From Fimbriimonas ginsengisoli Gsoil 348 (GTDB lineage Bacteria > Armatimonadota > Fimbriimonadia > Fimbriimonadales > Fimbriimonadaceae), in NCBI RefSeq assembly GCF_000724625.1, contig NZ_CP007139.1, positions 1,426,001 to 1,490,000 of the forward strand: a stretch of 64,000 nucleotides of DNA, read 5' to 3'. Position numbers and translations under genes: made by a program. The notes below the pieces were generated by a model. The model did not search any database. It was not told the origin of the DNA and saw only the letters and a list, made by a program, of their open reading frames with translations. Every line of letters starts with the position of its first letter. The first letter of the stretch is position 1. Below, in pieces: positions 8,101 through 16,786 of this stretch.

Positions 8101-9047
8101 ATCTTCAACGGTGGGAGCGACCTTTCTATTTGCCGGCGGTGGTTGGCGAACTGGCTCGGGAGCCGCAAACCACCGCCCAGGTCTTCGAGCGTCTCGTCTG
8201 TTGTGAATCCGGGGCCGTCGGTGGCGATCTCCAAGAGCACCCCGCCCGGCTCGCGGAAGTAAATCGACCGGAAATAATCTCGGTCCATCACCGGGCTCAC
8301 CTGAAAGCCGGCGGCCGTCAATTCGGCCTTCGCGGCGAGCTGTTCCGCATCGTCGGCGATCCGAAACGCCACGTGATGGACGCTGCCATGGCCAGGGCGA
8401 CCGACCGGCCCCTCGGCATCGACCACTACCTCGATCGACTTTCCGGGGCCACCCTCGGCAACCTCGTATCGATGACGGTTTTCCCGCTCATCCGCAAGGC
8501 GAAACCCAAGAAGCCCGGTGAGAAGCTCGGCCGTCGGCTCCAACTGGCGCACAACCATCGTGACCGAACGAACCACGGAAATGGCGAACTCGGGCAGAAC
8601 GTCGGTATCGTCCCACTCAACTCCGGGAACATGGTCGCTAGCCGCAACTAGCTCGAGCGGCAAGCCATCCGGCGCGCGAAAGGGGAGAACATGGCCGGAG
8701 CCACGGTGAGCAACCCGGTCGAAATCGACCTCGAATTCCTTGAACCGGTCTGCCCAATAGGTCAGCGACCCGTGCGGAACCGACAGCGACGTCACCGTAA
8801 CCTGACCGCTTCCCGGACGCCCCGGATATCCGTTGGGATAAGGAAAGAAGGTCACGATGGAACCGGGCGACCCTGCCCCATCCCCGTAATAAAGGTGATA
8901 GGCGGTGGGATCGTCGAAGTTGACAGTCAGCTTGACCAACCGAAAGCCCAATACCCCCGAATAAAAATCGAAGTTCTCCTGCGCCGGACCGGAGATGGCG
9001 CTCATATGGTGGATACCAAGGATACGGGCGGGCATAAAGCTTGGCAC
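8094..9047 (-). CDS. MhqO-like ring-cleaving dioxygenase (VOC)
   Basis: A 317-residue extradiol-type dioxygenase of the vicinal-oxygen-chelate superfamily with two tandem VOC domains (about residues 5-150 and 150-300). Metal ligands are likely the His pair in ILGIHHMSAI, the His of SVHHVAFRI and the Glu of GGVLLEIATDGPGF. The protein matches the family of MhqO, MhqA and LinE-like enzymes that open hydroquinone or catechol rings. It is coupled to the hydrolase downstream. Role in quinone or aromatic detoxification is inferred from family and gene pairing. Confidence 0.88.
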   Translation of the reverse strand: MPSFMPARILGIHHMSAISGPAQENFDFYSGVLGFRLVKLTVNFDDPTAYHLYYGDGAGSPGSIVTFFPYPNGYPGRPGSGQVTVTSLSVPHGSLTYWADRFKEFEVDFDRVAHRGSGHVLPFRAPDGLPLELVAASDHVPGVEWDDTDVLPEFAISVVRSVTMVVRQLEPTAELLTGLLGFRLADERENRHRYEVAEGGPGKSIEVVVDAEGPVGRPGHGSVHHVAFRIADDAEQLAAKAELTAAGFQVSPVMDRDYFRSIYFREPGGVLLEIATDGPGFTTDETLEDLGGGLRLPSQFANHRRQIERSLPPLKIW

Positions 9048-9126
9048 CTATGATGCAACATCCAAGCGCGTAAAAGACCGCCCTTCGGTGCTTATCCGCG
9101 GGAGTAGGCACTCAGTCCGCAACAGC

Positions 9127-9489
9127 TCAATGCATCGAGACCGCGGGCATCCGCAACGAAACCATGCGAGCGCATGAATCGGCACAGGTGCGGCATTGTT
9201 CCGCACACGCCAGCATCCAAGCGTCGCCGTTCGCGCCAGCCTCGCAGTCCGTCGCGCACTCGCGGCAAACCGCCGCGCAAGCTCCGCAGGTAAGCGTGTG
9301 GCGAGGACTTTCGCGCAGCATAAACGAGAGCGCGGTGGCGCAGATATGGGCGCAATCTTGAAGGAGTCCGATGTGCTCCTTCGACGAGTGCGATCCACCA
9401 AGGTGCAGACAGTGCGGAATCAGAGAAGCGCAGGCAGCATGGCACTCCTGACAGTTCTTGATGCACTCATCCATGAGTTTCTTATCCAT
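9127..9489 (-). CDS. Cys-rich four-helix-bundle copper-binding protein
   Basis: A 120-residue protein of the DUF326/copper storage protein (Csp) type. About 16 cysteines occur in CxxxC and CxxC spacing, for example ECIKNCQECHAAC near the N-terminus, CGACAAVCRECATDC in the middle and CAEQCRTCADSC near the end. In Csp proteins such cysteines line the core of a four-helix bundle and bind many Cu(I) ions. There is no signal peptide, so it resembles the cytosolic Csp3 type. It is monocistronic by spacing. Confidence 0.88.
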   Translation of the reverse strand: MDKKLMDECIKNCQECHAACASLIPHCLHLGGSHSSKEHIGLLQDCAHICATALSFMLRESPRHTLTCGACAAVCRECATDCEAGANGDAWMLACAEQCRTCADSCARMVSLRMPAVSMH

Positions 9490-9554
9490 ATTTCGTTGGA
9501 CTCCTTGAGCTGAATACTGATCCTAATGCTAAGGAATGGCAGGGACGACTTTGG

Positions 9555-10034
9555 CTAGGCGCGGGGGAGCCGATCCGCGGCGATCTGCCGGATCGAGCCG
9601 AGGTGGTACGCCGCATGGGCGAGCAAGGCTTGGACGCTCTTGGAGTAGATCGGATTCGACCAGTCAGTATTCGCCGCGACGATGCCCCGCACATCCAGAT
9701 ATGCCCGCTCCAGGCGGTCGCAGATCTCTTCCCAGGCGGCTTGGGTTAGCGGCCTCGGAAATTCCCAGCTTTTCTCCCAGTCGACTGCATAAGGACCTCC
9801 CCGCATGGCAATCGCGGCCCCCTCCAAAGAAGTGGCAAGGTGCACCGCGTGCCCGGCGACCGCATTTCGCCCAACGACCGGCTTTCGCTCCGCATCCTCC
9901 GCGGTAAGGGAGCGAAAACTAGGAATGAGACTCGAGTCCGGATCGTTGTCCTTGAACCAGGTGTGCTCGTACTCGGGTGAGACGTACGCTTCATCCAAGA
10001 GATCAATGGCGCTTTGTTTCCACAGCTCGTCCAT
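9555..10034 (-). CDS. DinB family protein
   Basis: A 159-residue four-helix DinB-like protein; the family contains metal-dependent thiol S-transferases. Histidines fitting the metal triad are in VAGHAVHLAT near the middle and in AHAAYHLGSIRQI at the end, the latter a strong family signature. ATG 10032-10034 (MDELWKQSAID) is chosen over the longer open frame, because the leader overlaps the CoA-transferase gene and is not DinB-like. It starts 2 bp after the CoA-transferase stop, so the two are probably co-transcribed. Substrate unknown. Confidence 0.82.
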   Translation of the reverse strand: MDELWKQSAIDLLDEAYVSPEYEHTWFKDNDPDSSLIPSFRSLTAEDAERKPVVGRNAVAGHAVHLATSLEGAAIAMRGGPYAVDWEKSWEFPRPLTQAAWEEICDRLERAYLDVRGIVAANTDWSNPIYSKSVQALLAHAAYHLGSIRQIAADRLPRA

Positions 10035-10036
10035 CT

Positions 10037-10738
10037 TTAGCCTCGGGGGCGGGTCGTCCTGCGTTCGATCCGCTTCTCGTAATGCGTTCCCATAAGAATT
10101 CGGTCGACGTAGATGCCGGGAGTGTGGATGTTGTCCGCGTCGAGCTCGCCGACTTCCACCAGCTCTTCCACCTCCGCGACGCACACCTTACCCGCCGTCG
10201 CCATCATCGGATTGAAGTTCCGCGCCGTCTCTTTGTAGATTAGGTTCCCCGAAGCGTCCCCTTTCCAAGCTTTAACGACTGAGAGATCTGCCTTCAATCC
10301 TCTCTCCATCACGTATATTTCGCCGCCGAAGTCCCGGGTCTCCTTCCCTTCCGCGACGAGCGTGCCGTAACCGGTCTTCGTGAAGAAGGCGGGGATGCCG
10401 GCTCCGCCCGCGCGGATTCGCTCCGCCAATGTCCCTTGCGGGTTGAATTCAAGCTCCAGTTCGCCGGCTAGGAACTGCCGCTCAAACTCCGCGTTCTCCC
10501 CGACGTACGAGGAGACCATCTTTTTGATTTGCCGGGTCTGCAGCAGGAGCCCCATGCCGAAGTCGTCCACGCCGCAGTTGTTGCTGATGACGGTGATCTC
10601 CTTCACTCCGGAATCGCGGAGGGCGAGGATCAGGTGTTCCGGGATCCCGCAGAGGCCGAACCCTCCCGACATAATCGTCATACCGTCGAACAGCAACCCT
10701 TCGAGCGCCGACGTCGCGTCCGGAAAAACCTTGTTCAT
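10037..10738 (-). CDS. 3-oxoacid CoA-transferase subunit A, orphan
   Basis: A 233-residue alpha subunit of a family I CoA-transferase (ScoA/AtoD type), which with a beta subunit moves CoA between succinyl-CoA or acetyl-CoA and a 3-oxo acid. The signature GGFGLCGIPEHLI is near the N-terminus, followed by NNCGVDDFGMGLLL and GGAGIPAFFTKTGYGT. In most genomes the beta-subunit gene follows directly; here a DinB gene follows instead and no beta subunit is present nearby. The catalytic Glu is on the beta subunit, so this gene alone should not be active. Confidence 0.9.
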   Translation of the reverse strand: MNKVFPDATSALEGLLFDGMTIMSGGFGLCGIPEHLILALRDSGVKEITVISNNCGVDDFGMGLLLQTRQIKKMVSSYVGENAEFERQFLAGELELEFNPQGTLAERIRAGGAGIPAFFTKTGYGTLVAEGKETRDFGGEIYVMERGLKADLSVVKAWKGDASGNLIYKETARNFNPMMATAGKVCVAEVEELVEVGELDADNIHTPGIYVDRILMGTHYEKRIERRTTRPRG

Positions 10739-10822
10739 AGAGCTTCAACCACGGTGGAGGAAAGCCCAACGGCCAACCTCGCCCGCCTCAGAAGTCTACA
10801 TCGTCCGGAGAGCGCCTATATG

Positions 10823-10847
10823 AAAAAAGGGCTCCTAAGAGGAGCCC
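10823..10847 (-). terminator. Rho-independent terminator
   Basis: A perfect 8-bp stem GGGCTCCT/AGGAGCCC (10829-10836 with 10840-10847, loop AAG) is followed on the minus strand by six U residues (A-run 10823-10828). It lies 92 bp past the stop of the receiver-like gene and upstream of the CoA-transferase gene, so it should end transcription of the former. The rest of 10739-10938 has no gene. Confidence 0.8.
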
Positions 10848-10938
10848 AAAGTCACGTCGGTTGTCCTTTTTCGGATAAGCCACCCCGAGGACCGGATGGC
10901 GGCGGCCCATCGTTCGCGTTTTGTTGGCCGCTAGGTCT

Positions 10939-11274
10939 TTAGTCCCGGCCGAAGGAGTCGAGGAGGGCAGGCAATTTGAAGGTCAACTCGCTGTTTGTCG
11001 CCAGCCGGTCGGCCCCGGCCGCTCGTCCCAAGTCCATCAGCTCCTTTTCCCGATGTCCGGCGTGGGCGAGCACTTTCACTCCGAGCTCGTGCAGCTTCGC
11101 CACCAGTTCTTTCGGATCGGGAGAGGCGGAGCCGAGGTTGATGACGGCCACCGACGCGCCTTCGGATTCGCTCGGAATTCCCATTCTCAGTAGCGGCTCG
11201 TGCCCATGCCCCCGGAGCGTTTGAACCAATCGGGAGCTCCACATCAGGTTGTCTTCGAAAAGCAGAACGCGCAT
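10939..11274 (-). CDS. Degenerate response-regulator receiver-like protein
   Basis: A 111-residue single-domain protein with the alternating beta/alpha pattern of a CheY-like receiver: RVLLFEDNLMWSSRLVQTL resembles beta1/alpha1 with its acidic ED pair, and GVKVLAHAGHRE resembles beta4. The usual phospho-acceptor Asp at the end of beta3 appears replaced (VAVINLGS), so phosphorylation is doubtful. There is no output domain. It could be a pseudo-receiver or a related flavodoxin-like fold; function unknown. A rho-independent terminator follows at 10823-10847. Confidence 0.6.
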   Translation of the reverse strand: MRVLLFEDNLMWSSRLVQTLRGHGHEPLLRMGIPSESEGASVAVINLGSASPDPKELVAKLHELGVKVLAHAGHREKELMDLGRAAGADRLATNSELTFKLPALLDSFGRD

Positions 11275-11310
11275 TTCCCCTTAGGATGGTTCATCTACGC
11301 TTCGCGCCGG

Positions 11311-12201
11311 TTAACCCAAGGCAAAGAGCGCCGACTGGGGAGCCGCCGCCGTTACCGCATCTCCGAGATCGCATGGGGTGGAAAGGGGAACCCCGCCAAG
11401 CCCGATAAGCGCGCGGTGAGCCACCGACGTCGCGTCGACGCGAACGAGGAGACGCGTCAGCCGCCGGCGAAGGGCGTCCGTGGCGCCGTGCCAGGTGCCC
11501 CCGGTGCGAAGCCGGGCTTGGGCCACGACGGTGGCCCCCGAAGCGGCGTAGATAAGCGCGTTTCGCTCCATCGCGGCGGCGGTCGAGAAAGGCTCGTCCG
11601 GTGCGCATACGGAGAGCTCGAGACCAAGACCGGCCTCCCGGCGGCAAGAGAGGCCGCACGGCAAGACGGTAACGACCGAACCGCCGGCTCCAACCGCGCC
11701 CTGCGCCGCGGCCGCGTCGCAGCCTTCCGCGCCGCCCGAAACAACGCCGAACCCCAACCGGACCGCCTCGCGTGCCGCTTCGTGAGCAAACCGGGCTACC
11801 CGGGGACCGACGTCCCGGCTCCCCACTACCCCGATCAGGCGGCCGCCTCCGCTAGACCTAGCCCCGCGAGCCCAAACTACGGGAGGCGCCGCCGCCCCAA
11901 GTACGTCTCGCCAACGAGCCGGATACCCTTGCGACATCACGCTAAGAGAGGACGAAGCCGCCGACGCCGCCCACGTCCAGAGTGAAGGCTCCTCCACCAG
12001 CCATGCCTCGCGCCCAAGACCCTTGGCGCGGAGCGCGGACGGAATTTGCCCGGGGACGCCGGATTCACGGATGGCGCTCACCACCTGGGGCCACAGGCGA
12101 GGACTGGGGGTGAACGGACGGGGGGCGCCCCGTAGGTATAGCGCCACGAGCGCGACGTGCGCTTCTTCCAAGCAGGGCTCGACATCGCATAAAGTACCCA
12201 T
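11311..12201 (-). CDS. dprA: DprA/Smf-like DNA-processing protein
   Basis: A 296-residue protein of the DprA (DNA-processing A) family, which loads RecA on incoming single-stranded DNA during transformation. The Rossmann-like domain shows IGVVGSRDVGPRVARFAHEAAR, then VSGGAEGCDAAAAQGA and VTVLPCGL, matching the family nucleotide-binding motifs, and MERNALIYAASGATVV. The C-terminal winged helix typical of full DprA is not apparent, so it is a short version. A TATAAT on the minus strand (plus 12212-12217) lies only about 10 bp before the ATG, which would give an almost leaderless mRNA. Confidence 0.82.
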   Translation of the reverse strand: MGTLCDVEPCLEEAHVALVALYLRGAPRPFTPSPRLWPQVVSAIRESGVPGQIPSALRAKGLGREAWLVEEPSLWTWAASAASSSLSVMSQGYPARWRDVLGAAAPPVVWARGARSSGGGRLIGVVGSRDVGPRVARFAHEAAREAVRLGFGVVSGGAEGCDAAAAQGAVGAGGSVVTVLPCGLSCRREAGLGLELSVCAPDEPFSTAAAMERNALIYAASGATVVAQARLRTGGTWHGATDALRRRLTRLLVRVDATSVAHRALIGLGGVPLSTPCDLGDAVTAAAPQSALFALG

Positions 12202-12274
12202 CGATTAGTACATTATATCGTACATCGGCAAACCCTCCGGGCCATCCGCCACAGGTAAGCTCTCTGCTCCTCCG

Positions 12275-15200
12275 ATGCTTAAGCACTCCGACCTCACCCG
12301 CCGGCGCATCGCGTCTTTCCTCCGGTACGAATTGCGCCCGCGGCTTTATAGCGATCGCGCTCCCCTTCGTATCGAGATCAACGAAAGCGGCGCTGCCAAT
12401 CAAACCGAAGCCATGAAAGGCCCCTGGAAGGAGGTCGCCAAGGGCTATGCCTACGGACCTGCCTACACCACGTTCTGGTTCAGATTGTCGGGCACGATGC
12501 CGGAGAGCTTCAAGGACAAGCCAGTAGCGGTCATCGCCGAATTAGGCGGCGAGCGCACGGTCTGGAAGGACGGCTCCCCCTGGTGCGGCGTCGACGTCGA
12601 ACACTCCGACTTTGGCTGGCTCGAGGGAAGCGCCATGTCCGGGTCGGCGCTTGCTAAAGGCGGGGAAAAGGTCGAGTATCTCGTTCAGTCGTACACCCGC
12701 AACTCCGAGGTTGTCGTGCACGGCAAGGAAGCCCCGCGATCGGCGACCACCGAAACCGTCGACAAAGCCGAGTTCGTCGTCGTCGATCCGGAAACAAAGG
12801 ATCTGTACTACGACGTCGACTTCGCCATTGGGCTGCTGGGGACGATCGACGAGAACGATCCCGCCCATATCACGATCTTGCGCGCCCTTAACGAGGTCGT
12901 GAATACGTACTCCCCTGAAAATCGCGAGACGATTAGCCGGTGCCGGAAACTGATTCGCGACGCCATGGGCTCGCTAAATGGCGAGTTCAAGCACACCATC
13001 GTCCCGGTCGGCCACGCCCACCTCGACACGGCTTGGCTCTGGCCGATCGAGATCACCAAAAAGAAGATGGCCCACACCACCTCCACGCAGCTCGGGCTGA
13101 TGGAGCGGTATCCGGAGTACGTCTTCGCCCACTCGCAGGCGAGCCAGTATGAGTGGTTGGAAAAGGAGTATCCGGCCCTTTTCGAACGGGTGAAAGCGGC
13201 GATCGACCGCGGCCAGTGGGAGCCGGTCGGCTCCATGTGGGTCGAAGCAGACTGCAACCTCACGGGCGCCGAATCCCTGATTCGGCAGTTCCTATACGGG
13301 CGGCGCTACTTCCGCGACAAGCTCGGCTACGAGACGCAGGATATGTGGCTCCCGGATGTTTTCGGCTACTCGGCCGCCCTTCCGCAGATCCTGGCGAAGT
13401 TCAACATCAAGTACTTCCTCACGCAGAAAATCTCCTGGAATCAGTTCAACAAATTCCCGCACCACACGTTCTGGTGGCAAGGGATCGATGGGACGCGGGT
13501 TTGGACCCACTTCCCACCCGCCGACACCTACAACGCCAGTTCCGAGCCGAAGGAGATCGTCGCTTCGGTCAAGAACTACAAGGACCATGGCCGAAGCGAT
13601 CAATCGCTCTATCTCTTCGGATTTGGCGACGGCGGCGGCGGTCCGACGGAACGACATCTGGAGTTCTTGCGCCGCGGACGGCTTGCGCCGAGTTTCCCCG
13701 ATGTCGCCATCGGCAAGCGGGCGATCGACTTCTTCCGCGACGCGAAGGCGCGCTCCAAGGACCTGATGACTTGGGTCGGCGAACTCTATCTAGAGCTTCA
13801 CCGAGGCACCTACACCAGCCAAGCCGCCAATAAGCGAGACAACCGCAAGTGCGAGTTCCTACTGCGCGACGCCGAGCTGCTCGCCTGTTTCGATCCCGGC
13901 TTTCCTGCAACCTATCCGCAAGGCGAATTGGAAGAGGCATGGAAGCTGGTGCTTCTTAATCAGTTCCACGACATCATTCCGGGCTCCTCCGTTCGCGAGG
14001 TTTACGTCGACAGCGACCGGGAGTACCGCAAGGTCATCGAAGCGGGCGACCGGATCGTGGAGGAGCGGCTAACGCAGATCGCGGGCGCCTTCGACACCAG
14101 CGGAATGACTCGCCCGGTGGCGCTTTTCCAAAACGCCTCGATGGTCGGTCAAGCCTCGATCCCTTGGATCGAAGACGCAGCGCCGACCGCCTTGGTAACG
14201 ACCGAAGAGAACGCTCCGGTTCAGCTCGTCGAAGAATTCGGCGAACGAAAGCTGATCTTCGCGACCCCGGCGGCCGCCCTCGGCGCCGTCACCGTCGCTG
14301 ACCTCTCGGACGCCGCGCCCACGGTCAAAACTCGGCTCAAAGCGAGCAACCGGCGAATCGAAAACGGCGAGATCGCGGTGCGGTTCGACCCCCACGGGAA
14401 CCTCACTTCGATCCAGAGCCTCGAAGACAGCACCGAGTTTTTGGAGCCGGGGCGCCTCGGCAACGTCTTCCAACTCTTTGAAGACAAGCCGCTCTTCTGG
14501 TCGGCCTGGGACATCGACGTTTACGCCTACGAAACGGGCCAGGAGCTGCTGCGAAGCGAGAGCTTCGAGATCGTGGAGCGCGGTCCGGTACGCGTCGCCG
14601 CCGAGATCGTCAAGCGATTCGGCAAGTCGACGATCCGCCAACGAATCTCGCTTGGCCCTACGCCGGGCATCCGGTTCGACACCGAAATCGACTGGCAGGA
14701 GGAGGACAAGCTCCTCAAGGTGGCGTTCCCGGTCAATGTGAACTCCGGCCGCGCGACGTACGAGATCCAGTTCGGCAACGTCGAGCGCGCCACCCACTAC
14801 AACACGTCGTGGGACATGGCCAAGTTCGAAGTCTGCGCTCAGAAGTGGGCCGACCTTAGCGAAGGGGACCAAGGCGTCGCCTTGATCAACGACGGTAAGT
14901 ACGGTTACGACATCCACGGCAACGTGATGCGGCTGACCCTGCTCCGCGCGCCGAAGGCGCCGGACCCGACTTGTGACATGGGCCGCCACCGGTTCAGCTA
15001 CTCGCTAGTTCCCCATTACGGACCGTACAACTACGCCGGCATCGTTCAGGCCGCCTACGCGTTCAACGCCCCTCTCCGCACCGCTTGGCTTCAACCGCAA
15101 GTCGGAGAGGCGGGGACGCTGCCCGCATTCGTCGCTTGCGAGGACCGAAACATCGTAATCGAGGCGGTGAAGAAGGCGGAGGACTCCGACGCCCTCATCG

Positions 15201-15382
15201 TCCGTCTGTACGAGTGCCACAACGCCCGCGGCCGGGCCGAGCTCGCCTGCGCGAGGCCGTTCGCGACCGCGATGCTGTGCGACCTCGAAGAAAACGAGAT
15301 CGCCGAAATGGAAGTCCAAGACGGCCTCGTCGAGTTCGACTACAAACCGTTCGAAATCCTAACGATCAAACTCAAGTCGTAA
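12275..15382 (+). CDS. Alpha-mannosidase, GH38
   Basis: A 1035-residue glycoside hydrolase family 38 alpha-mannosidase, the usual length for the bacterial type. It has an N-terminal beta domain (about 1-230), then the catalytic domain starting at HAHLDTAWLWP (zinc ligand His247 and Asp), the nucleophile Asp361 in WLPDVFGYSAALPQI, and the FGDGGGGPT loop. The middle helical domain includes LNQFHDIIPGSS, and C-terminal beta domains follow. No signal peptide, so it probably acts in the cytoplasm on imported mannosides. It is followed by a binding protein and two sugar permeases, so it likely belongs to one uptake-and-hydrolysis unit. Confidence 0.96.
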   Translation: MLKHSDLTRRRIASFLRYELRPRLYSDRAPLRIEINESGAANQTEAMKGPWKEVAKGYAYGPAYTTFWFRLSGTMPESFKDKPVAVIAELGGERTVWKDGSPWCGVDVEHSDFGWLEGSAMSGSALAKGGEKVEYLVQSYTRNSEVVVHGKEAPRSATTETVDKAEFVVVDPETKDLYYDVDFAIGLLGTIDENDPAHITILRALNEVVNTYSPENRETISRCRKLIRDAMGSLNGEFKHTIVPVGHAHLDTAWLWPIEITKKKMAHTTSTQLGLMERYPEYVFAHSQASQYEWLEKEYPALFERVKAAIDRGQWEPVGSMWVEADCNLTGAESLIRQFLYGRRYFRDKLGYETQDMWLPDVFGYSAALPQILAKFNIKYFLTQKISWNQFNKFPHHTFWWQGIDGTRVWTHFPPADTYNASSEPKEIVASVKNYKDHGRSDQSLYLFGFGDGGGGPTERHLEFLRRGRLAPSFPDVAIGKRAIDFFRDAKARSKDLMTWVGELYLELHRGTYTSQAANKRDNRKCEFLLRDAELLACFDPGFPATYPQGELEEAWKLVLLNQFHDIIPGSSVREVYVDSDREYRKVIEAGDRIVEERLTQIAGAFDTSGMTRPVALFQNASMVGQASIPWIEDAAPTALVTTEENAPVQLVEEFGERKLIFATPAAALGAVTVADLSDAAPTVKTRLKASNRRIENGEIAVRFDPHGNLTSIQSLEDSTEFLEPGRLGNVFQLFEDKPLFWSAWDIDVYAYETGQELLRSESFEIVERGPVRVAAEIVKRFGKSTIRQRISLGPTPGIRFDTEIDWQEEDKLLKVAFPVNVNSGRATYEIQFGNVERATHYNTSWDMAKFEVCAQKWADLSEGDQGVALINDGKYGYDIHGNVMRLTLLRAPKAPDPTCDMGRHRFSYSLVPHYGPYNYAGIVQAAYAFNAPLRTAWLQPQVGEAGTLPAFVACEDRNIVIEAVKKAEDSDALIVRLYECHNARGRAELACARPFATAMLCDLEENEIAEMEVQDGLVEFDYKPFEILTIKLKS

Positions 15383-15479
15383 GTGGCGCCGGCTTCCAGC
15401 CGGTAGCCCAAGTTCCGCCTTCCGCCAATGATTGGTCGGTCCGCGAACATTTGGGCTACCGGCTGGAAGCCGGCGCCAC
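15383..15479. repeat. Perfect 29-bp inverted repeat
   Basis: Bases 15383-15411 and 15451-15479 are exact reverse complements, separated by a 39-bp loop that itself holds CCAATGATTGG. The left arm begins right after the mannosidase stop codon. As RNA it would form a very stable stem, and could stabilise the mannosidase mRNA end or attenuate read-through to the transporter genes. The core GGCTTCCAGCC/GGCTGGAAGCC recurs elsewhere in the window. Confidence 0.9.
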
Positions 15480-15496
15480 ATATACTGGTCATCCAA

Positions 15497-16786
15497 ATGA
15501 CCGTTCGTCTGGCGATCGCGATCCTGGCCGGCTTGACCGTTGTCGGCTGTCGGACGAATGCGGGTTGCCCGCCGGATAAGGCGTGCCTGCGATACATGGC
15601 CTGGGGAAACCCGGAGCAGCTTGCGGCCGAGCAGAACGTAGTCGACAAGTTCAACCGGCAGAACCCGGACCTGTTCGTCTCGCTCTTCACCGTGCCCAGC
15701 AGCAGCTACCAGCAGAAGGCGGTTCTAATGCTCGCTTCTCGCACGGCGCCGGACGTCATGCGGATCGACCACTACAACTACCCGATGATGCAGCCGAAGG
15801 GGTACTTCCGCGACCTCACGGACTTCGCGAAGAACGACCCTACCTTTCACGAGAGCGACTACTTTCCAACCGCCATCGCCGAGTGCAAGATCGGCAACCG
15901 TCTCTATGGGCTTAGCACCCTGTACGGGGGGATCATCCTGTACTACAACAAGACCCTCATGCGCCAGGCCGGCCTCGAGGACCCGTACGAGGTGTACAAG
16001 CGGGGGGACTGGACCTGGAACCGGATGCGGGAGTACGCGAAGAAGCTCACCCACTTCGAGAACGGACGCGCCAAGACGTTCGGACTCAACGTTCCCAGCT
16101 TTCCCGCCAACGCGGTCGCCATCTGGAATATGGGCGGCGATTTTCTGTCGCCGGACATGAAACACTGCGTGGTTGACAGCGAAGGGACGGTCCGCGGCTA
16201 TCAGTTTCTAGCCGACTTAATTTGGAAAGACCACGTGGCCCCCTCCCCGTCTCAAGCCGCGAACTCGGCATTCGCGTTCGAGAGCGGAAAGGTCGGGATG
16301 ACGTTCGATTTTATGGGGATGGTGCCCAGCTACCGCCAGAAAGCTAAGGATTTCGAGTGGGATGTCTGTCCGCCTCCCCGGGGCGACGGTCCGCTCGTCG
16401 ACGTGGTCAAGGGGAACCAGCTCATCATGTCGGCCAATTGTCCCAACCCGAAGGCCGCGTGGCGGTTCATGCGCTTCTACACCGGGGTCGAAGCGGAGAC
16501 GGAGTTGTACGCGAAGATCCGACGATGTTTTCCCACCCGGATCGCGGTGGCCAAGTCGCCGATCTACCTCGATGGCTCGCTCCCTCCCGCCCACCCGATC
16601 GCCTTCGTCCAGGCCGCCGAGGCGGGCCGTATCTTGCCGATTAACTCCCGTTGGGGGGAATGGACCCAACTTCTGAACGCCGAGACCGATAACCTGATGG
16701 CCGGCCGGGAGCGAGATGCCCGCGCGGTCTTGCGCCGAGCGAAAGAAAAGATCGACGCCGTCTTGGCGGAGGATCCCGGCTATTGA
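15497..16786 (+). CDS. Sugar ABC transporter substrate-binding lipoprotein
   Basis: A 429-residue family 1 extracellular solute-binding protein. ATG 15497 gives a lipoprotein signal ending LTVVGC with the lipidated Cys18; the longer open frame starts inside the upstream inverted repeat. The mature protein shows YMAWGNPEQ, RTAPDVMRIDHY and GLSTLYGGIILYYNKTLM, typical of CUT1 binding proteins. Its stop overlaps the TTG start of the first permease. The ligand is inferred to be a mannoside because of the adjacent GH38 enzyme; the sequence itself does not show this. Confidence 0.93.
   Translation: MTVRLAIAILAGLTVVGCRTNAGCPPDKACLRYMAWGNPEQLAAEQNVVDKFNRQNPDLFVSLFTVPSSSYQQKAVLMLASRTAPDVMRIDHYNYPMMQPKGYFRDLTDFAKNDPTFHESDYFPTAIAECKIGNRLYGLSTLYGGIILYYNKTLMRQAGLEDPYEVYKRGDWTWNRMREYAKKLTHFENGRAKTFGLNVPSFPANAVAIWNMGGDFLSPDMKHCVVDSEGTVRGYQFLADLIWKDHVAPSPSQAANSAFAFESGKVGMTFDFMGMVPSYRQKAKDFEWDVCPPPRGDGPLVDVVKGNQLIMSANCPNPKAAWRFMRFYTGVEAETELYAKIRRCFPTRIAVAKSPIYLDGSLPPAHPIAFVQAAEAGRILPINSRWGEWTQLLNAETDNLMAGRERDARAVLRRAKEKIDAVLAEDPGY

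Noticed and set aside
14069-14989. 306-codon minus-strand frame inside the mannosidase
   Set aside because: Shadow of GH38; no domain match.
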